From Mercenaria mercenaria (lineage: Eukaryota > Mollusca > Bivalvia > Venerida > Veneridae), in the NCBI RefSeq assembly GCF_021730395.1, contig NC_069362.1, positions 35,668,501-35,732,500 on the forward strand: DNA of 64,000 nucleotides, read 5' to 3'. Positions within the stretch are counted from its first letter, which is position 1; every line of letters starts with the position of its first letter. The translations under genes were made by a program, and so were the position numbers. The notes below the pieces were generated by a model. The model was not told where the DNA came from, did no database searches, and saw only the letters and a program-made list of their open reading frames with translations. Of this stretch, positions 58,525-64,000 are shown piece after piece.

Positions 58525-59886
58525 ATATAATCATTTATAAAAGCAAGTAAATAATCCATAAACAATTATTTTTGTTAACAATAATTTTCATTTACCTTAA
58601 CATAAATGTGTGCAACACCAATAGACTAATTAATAAGTAAAAACAGGTTAAAACACTAATTTTAAAGCAAAATATTATTCTCTGAATTTACAGACTGAAG
58701 TAATTGCAGTGCCATGGTAAGCAGACTGGTAGCATTGTTTACCCTGTGATTGGGAGATAACTCTACTGGTTTAAAGTTTTTGTCTCCGTTGAATAATTTC
58801 ATTTAAAGTATTCACTTTTTATTTAGTAAAATTAAAGCATGATAAACTAAATCATACAGCTTTTTAATTTGCAAAACAGAAGCATTTGAACAAAAAGAAT
58901 ATGTGAAGCAACAGTCATTTGTGAAAGCTACCAAACGAAAAGTAAACAACCTGCTTCCAGTTTGAATCCATGATTTATCATAGTTACAGGTAATCTAGAT
59001 TACTGTTGGAAAATAAATAAATTATATTGACTCACCATTTGTATTATTTTCATCACTCTTAAACCTCCATGTAAAATATAAACTGCACATAGAAAACAAA
59101 GAGCTATATAAATAAACTTCTTTGTAGTGAAATAACTCCATCATGCTCTCACAGAACTTCCTGTTTAGATTTGAATTTTTGATATTCTTGGGCAAATGTG
59201 TCATTTACAGTCAGCTAATGAAAGATACATGTATGATGTGGAAGCTATTTCTGTTCTAGAGTAAGATTTTATTCCATTTAGATACACATAAATTTTAAAG
59301 ATTACTCTGATAAAAACCCAAAAAGTTAAGGATTACTTTTTGTGGTACATGCACAGTTGCCAGAAGTAGTTCCTGACTTTATTTTTCATTGGCTGACCTC
59401 TTGGTAGAGTTTCTAAATATAAAGCAGACAAGATCTTATCAGTCTGTGGTAATCTCCTGTTGTGAGATAAGCAACATGTACACTGCAGTAGATTAATTTA
59501 TCACCCCTTAATAGCCAGGTGGAAAAACTTGCAATATAATATCTATATGCAACTACTGTTAGTGATGTTCTTTTTGATGTAACTCTAGGTGAAAAAGTAA
59601 TGATAATTATTTCAATAAATTTTTAATTAGTTCAAAATGAACTTTTCTGCAAAGTGCATGAATACATTATAATATATACAAGTGCATTACAATTCATGTT
59701 TAATCCCATTTGTTCTGTTACCTATCTAATTGAGTTTATTGTAGTTATTGGTCATAAAAATACTTATACATTAAAATATTTTATGTTCACAAGAAATACC
59801 TCCAAAACTTCTGTGACATAGTTTCCATCACAAAAGCTTCTAAGTTATTATTTTTCATGCTATTTTCCATTCCAAAATTTTACTAA

Positions 59887-60098
59887 TTAACCCTTACCCT
59901 GCTAAATTTCTGTAATGAACTTGTCCATGTTCCAGTTTGGACAGAACCATTAACTTTTAAAAGGGGTGTTCGCTGAAAATTTACAGACAGCATAGTGAAC
60001 AGTGCAGACTATGATTAGACTGCACAGATGTGCAGGCTAAACTTGGTCTGCACTGGTCGCAAAGGCATAGACACTTGCCGCCAGCACGCTAAGGGTTA
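59887..60098. mobile_element. MITE family M1, copy 3
   Basis: TTAACCCTTACCCTGCT and AGCACGCTAAGGGTTAA are its inverted ends, and GCAGACTATGATTAGACTGC with TGTGCAGGCTAAACTTGGTC form the centre. It matches 4092-4303 along its full length. Confidence 0.85.
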
Positions 60099-60527
60099 AG
60101 TCCAACTTTCCAGAAAAAGCTCCTGTTTCTATAAATCAAATTAGATACCAACAAAATGTAAGCATGTACAAATTCAGTGTAATGAAACACTAAGAAAACA
60201 TAGTTTACATTCTCCAAAGTGTAATAAAACATCAATAAAACATTACTGATATAACAAAACATTAACAAAATACTAACCACTTAAAATCCTGGAAGTACAG
60301 TATTGGTGTTTTGTTAAATGCTGTACTAACAAAACATCCTAACAAAATATCAAAATATGTTTTGTTGATGTTTTGTTAGTGTTTTGTTAGTGTATTGTTA
60401 ATTATTTTTTTCGTTTGGGATATATATCCCTGTTACAAAACACTTAATCTCTAATTTTCAGCAAATTGAAATAAAAAAAAAGTCTGCTGGATAGTGGATA
60501 CAGTTAAATGATTACATCTCAGTCTTA

Positions 60528-60752
60528 GTCTTTGTGGCCGGATGGTTAGGGTAGTTGACTTTAAATTATTTGTCCTTCACTGCTGTGTGTTCGAAACCTT
60601 GCTCAGGGTGTAGAATTCTTTCATGTGTGGATTTTTAAGTAATCCAGCTGACTTAAAGAACAGTGGCTTAAAATAATGCATTGAAAGTTGATATATGACC
60701 TATAATTATGTCAGTCTGACATTAAACTTAACAAAAACAAACATTTGTATTC
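60528..60752 (+). mobile_element. tRNA-derived SINE, second type, with central deletion
   Basis: The head TTTGTGGCCGGATGGTTAGG carries an A-box (GGATGGTTAGGG) and GTGTTCGAAACC a B-box near 60587. The tail has ATATGACCTATAATTATGTC, GACATTAAACTTAAC and an A-rich end. The central body seen at 22025-22180 is largely missing here. Confidence 0.8.
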
Positions 60753-61324
60753 AAACAAAAGCGCCCATATTAGCTTTCAGGTAAGCTATTGATTTTTTAT
60801 GAATTAGTAACCGCAGAAGTAGAAAAAAGCTTGTTGGTTAGGCTATGTCATTTGTCACCGATTCTCGTACGGATATACAGTAGATCTAAGGTAGGTTTGT
60901 TTTGTTACTGAATGTGAGGGCGCCAATGTGAGTTTTTATTTAGTGTAAAATTCGTTATATACACGGCACGAAAATTAGGTCAGCAATGTTATTATTGTAC
61001 GCAGGAGCGGAGCAGTATACAGGCGCGTAGCTGGGGCATTTTTCATATTACGCAGAGGTAATGCGAGGGTCGGGGTATCCTCCTGATATTTTTTGAAGCA
61101 AAAATATTGCATAAATAACTTATTTTTCTCATTTATTTTATACGAAATGTATTGTTTTACCTTGAATTCGTTTAATAGTACACTTGTACATACATGTGTG
61201 CAAGTATTTATTCAAAATAGATGTTTCGTGGTAACAAACTTTCGAAATATCATTATAATTGGATATATCATTCAAGGGATATGTCTATAGGTAAATATAC
61301 GATAGTAAAAGAATTTTACTGTAA
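60753..61324. other. unannotated; element-like CAGGCGCGTAGCTGGG at 61019
   Basis: No gene was seen. CAGGCGCGTAGCTGGG followed by GTCGGGGTATCCTCC looks like the start of a known type of DNA element, but no mirror end was found. Confidence 0.35.
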
Positions 61325-61775
61325 CTCGAGCTTTGCCTTCGTGATCCCGCGCTTCTTGTATCGCCTGCCCAGTGAAATGACGATGGCGAAGAGCTAGATC
61401 ACGATGGCAAAGTGCGACACGGTGGAAAGTGCAAGAAACTTTCGATTTCACTCTTAGCTATTGTGATCTCGTGTGAGGTCACGACGGCGAATTGCGAGTT
61501 CGCTAAATTCCGTGCTTCGCCGTCGTATGTTAGATCACAATGGCGAAGTGCGAATTTGAGAAAATTTCGCTATTTTGCTCTTGTGATCTCGCGCTTTGCC
61601 GTCATGGATCGTTATCCAATGCTTCCCTTATCACCTGTGCATGATGGAGAAACACAAAACGCAATTTTTGCGAAGCGCGGAAATGCATTGTGAAGCGCGA
61701 AATTCCGAAAAATTCACTATTTTGCGCTTCGCCATCGTTATTTCGTGCTCCGCCATTGTTATTTCACGCTAACGA
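61325..61775. repeat. degenerate GCGCTTCGCCATCGTGATCT repeat, both orientations
   Basis: Short blocks of CTTCGCCGTCGT, GATCACGATGGCGAAG and TTTCGCGCTT occur about a dozen times on both strands. They form many partial inverted pairs and a CpG-rich island in AT-rich DNA. The 93-codon ORF here is a product of the repeat. Confidence 0.75.
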
Positions 61776-62519
61776 AATAATGTAAACAGTTTATTTCAAA
61801 TATAACGAATACTGTTTCAACGAATTTTCGGTAAAATGTAATTGAAAATGTCCCTATTTTAGCTCTTATTTGATCTATGTAAACAAACATGGTGTTTAAG
61901 GAACATATTTCCATGCCCAAATGTTAAAATATATATACATTGAAATAACACATATTAAGATATAGCGAACAAAAAAAAGTCTTTTTTAAAAGTTTTATAC
62001 GAGGCTTTAACATTAGCATTTGGTAGACATTGTAATAACGTACTGATTCGTAAAACAAATATTGAAATCATAGCGTGGTAATTGATATATCTGAACAAAC
62101 ATCTAAAACCAAGTATTGCACTGAAATCTTGATCTTAAAGTAGTTTTAGTGTCCAATTACTGGTTTAGATTGTGTAAGATGCCTAGAGATATAAATGAGA
62201 ATTTTTTGGATATGTCAGAAAATGATCAGTTCATATTTATTTTTACCAGTAGAGAAATGACATATTTTACGGCCAAAACCTGCTTTTTTATTCTGAGAAG
62301 AAGGAATGAATTTATATATAAATAATGACTTGTGTATTTTATGAGTAGTTATATATATGGGGTTTTTGGCCCGATTTTGACCCAACTTAATTTTAACCCT
62401 TGACCTAAACCGACCAATGCTGACCAATTTCAACAAATTTAAAACAAATTTTAACAAATTATTGTTAAAACCTATAGTAAAATATTATTAAAGATAATTT
62501 TAAACACTTCCACCAAATA

Positions 62520-62695
62520 TTTGCCAAAATCCTGCCAAGTGGCAGCAATGTGGCAGTCGCTGCCAACTTGACAAACTTTTGGCAGAACGTTGGCAAACAC
62601 AAATTCAACCAATCAAAAGCCTGCCATTTTTCTGTCAAGTGGCAGCAATGTGACAATGTCTGCCAACTTGGCAACTTTTGGCAGATTATTTTTAT
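62520..62695. repeat. ~105-bp tandem pair with TGCCAA/TTGGCA palindromes
   Basis: CAAGTGGCAGCAATGTG(G/A)CA, then CTGCCAACTTG and AACTTTTGGCAGA, occur twice (about 62535 and 62637). ORFs on both strands are repeat shadows. Confidence 0.75.
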
Positions 62696-63009
62696 TGATA
62701 AATGTAACTTATTTGATCTTATTTTCAATTAGTAAGTATATTATTGGGTACACATAGTAATTAAATGAAGTTTTAAATAATTTTTAATTAAGCTTTTATT
62801 TTAAAAGTTTGCTTTATCGGCACGTCCATCCGGTATAGTTCATCCGATATGTAGAATCTAATGTAACTATCCTTCATAAGTGAAAATGTTACTTCTGTAG
62901 ATGTTGAATCGTTATAAGGATGAATGTCAAACATTGTCCCTTGTGTTAAATAATTTTAATTTTTTTCTTATACTAGATATTACTGATCAGTGTCAAGTCC
63001 TTAGCTGCC
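62696..63009. other. unannotated stretch
   Basis: AT-rich; no feature recognised. Confidence 0.4.
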
Positions 63010-64000
63010 TCAGCTGCTATATTTTATTATATTACTGCTAAATTTACCAAAAAATAGATCATCAATACCATCCCGAAACCTATCATTCCACCACCTAAAT
63101 ATAAAATGTGATATTGGGCTTTTAATCGGTTTATCTGGTTCACCTATGGGCCTGGCCCCCGTTAATAAAATATTAATATCTATTATATAAATTCCAGTTT
63201 TTTCGACTATAAACACACCCTTCAAAGTCACATCTAGTACATCTATTTTATATTCTTGGTTTGTGTTTATAAAATCTTTATAATCTACGATAATTCCAGG
63301 TCTTAATTGAAATATATTTAAATAGCCCAGACCGCCCAGATCTTCATATGTTGAATATATCCAGGCACCATGACGGTTAAAATACTTTTTCATTTTTACA
63401 TAATCATAAAAATTTTTTATTATAGTATTCAAGAGAAACACTTCATGTTTTACTTTTTCTAGTTTTTCTTCTATTTTCTGTTTTTCCTTTTAAGTTTAAG
63501 AATTATTTCAGCTAAATCATCAACTCGTTTTGTTGTGGCAACTTCAGAAGCAGACAAATTGTCAACAGTATTCTTTGTTCTAGCTAATTGTGTTTCTTGT
63601 TTTAAGAAAACATTTTTTACTTTTGTAATTTCTTGGGTATTAGTGGTAATTTCTTCGACATTAGCGGTTATTGCTTTAGTATTAGCGTAATTACTTGGGT
63701 ATTAGCAGTGATTGATTCTCCTTGTTTAGCTGATATTTCAACTACAGAGTCCAAATCATTTGTTATTTTTTTAATTTTATCATTATTTGATCATTAATTA
63801 TCTTAATTGCTTCTTCTTGTTTAACTGATTTTTCAACTACAGAGTCCAGATCATTTATTATTTTTTTAATTTATTATTAAATTCATTATATCTTCTTGTA
63901 ATTTTTTTGTAATATTACTTAATTCTGCATATTTTAAATTGTGACGGTTGTCAACAATACTAATCCAATTTCGAATTTGTTTTTTAAAGTCATCTATTTT
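63010..64000 (-). pseudogene. broken gene for a coiled-coil protein with globular C-terminal domain (partial)
   Basis: The largest open piece (63010-63441, 143 codons) contains HGAWIYSTYEDLGGLGYL, VLDVTLKGVFIVEKTGIYII and SHFIFRWWNDRFRDGI, a beta-rich looking domain I do not recognise. Upstream, to the window edge, the same strand carries heptad-like coding traces rich in T, N, E, K and I (TANTQ/ITTNT-type repeats), broken in several places. The layout, long coiled coil then a compact tip, is that of fibre-like or C1q-like proteins. A virus-like-element origin is possible but unproven, so it is treated here as a fossil. It continues beyond the window. Confidence 0.4.

Larger units (their letters stand above)
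56259..60419. mobile_element. 4.2-kb element with CCCAAACGAAAAAAA inverted ends and AACAAAACACTAAC arrays
   Basis: The left end CCCAAACGAAAAAAA (56259) is matched by TTTTTTTCGTTTGGG (ending 60419). Behind each end lie arrays of ACAAAACACTAAC in inverted relation, spanning about 56275-56650 and 60105-60400. TA on both sides could be the target duplication. No transposase ORF was found in the interior. Nested inside are MITEs at 56675, 58471 and 59887. Confidence 0.65.

Noticed and set aside
53472-60766. Possible 7.3-kb element bounded by GGGCGCTTTTGTTTG and its complement
   Set aside because: A 15-bp inverted match is expected about once or twice by chance in 64 kb, and nothing beyond it extends the similarity.
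61412-61693. 93-codon ORF in the CpG-rich repeat
   Set aside because: It follows the repeated GCGAAGTGCGA-type motif rather than a protein family.

Overview
The window is animal nuclear DNA, most likely from a bivalve mollusc and perhaps a venerid clam. This rests on its AT-rich, intron-bearing, repeat-crowded make-up, tRNA-derived SINEs of a type I associate with bivalves, several MITE families, and many tandem-repeat elements with GGTCAAGGTCA-like cores and Helentron/pearl-like ends. The species is inferred from memory of repeat families, not from a search. Intact host genes are scarce: the only recognisable host coding sequence is the C-terminal end of a phospholipid-scramblase-like gene, present twice.

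Layout. 1-5 kb: a 163-bp tandem repeat, a fold-back-like element rich in CCAGGATATCCTGG, a 773-bp MITE with 5-bp target duplication, and a second MITE. 5.1-11.3 kb and 22.9-29.7 kb: a direct segmental duplication (about 2% different by eye), each copy with the last three scramblase exons and the same old MITE; copy B has an extra insertion carrying CRE motifs. Between the copies: a ten-unit 145-bp tandem element, a 2.6-kb 21-bp ladder minisatellite holding a SINE, and a 4.7-kb element with ~130-bp terminal inverted repeats enclosing a decayed gene of an uncharacterised multicopy family (EADTR...DTDV region plus CXC-like cysteine cluster).

31-38 kb: a nearly full-length non-LTR retrotransposon (PHD finger, AP endonuclease, reverse transcriptase) on the minus strand, broken by about three frameshifts. 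37.7-49 kb: several tandem-repeat elements, two of them large sister copies (39.4 and 45.3 kb), and a hAT-type MITE with a perfect 8-bp target duplication.

49.4-53.5 kb: a 4.0-kb element with nearly identical ~62-bp inverted repeats starting CAC and a 5-bp target duplication (Transib/RAG-like signature, no transposase seen). After it: a possible CpG-bearing promoter and first exon, a cloverleaf that lacks a normal anticodon loop (likely a nuclear copy of a mitochondrial tRNA), a 5'-truncated RNase-H LINE with 13-bp target duplication, a 4.2-kb inverted-repeat element, a second SINE, and at the right edge a broken coiled-coil protein gene.

The genes do not form a pathway. The window is best read as a record of nested mobile elements around a duplicated gene tail. 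The most promising leads are the two long inverted-repeat elements, the anticodon-less cloverleaf, and the tandem elements that carry arrays of nuclear-receptor half-sites.
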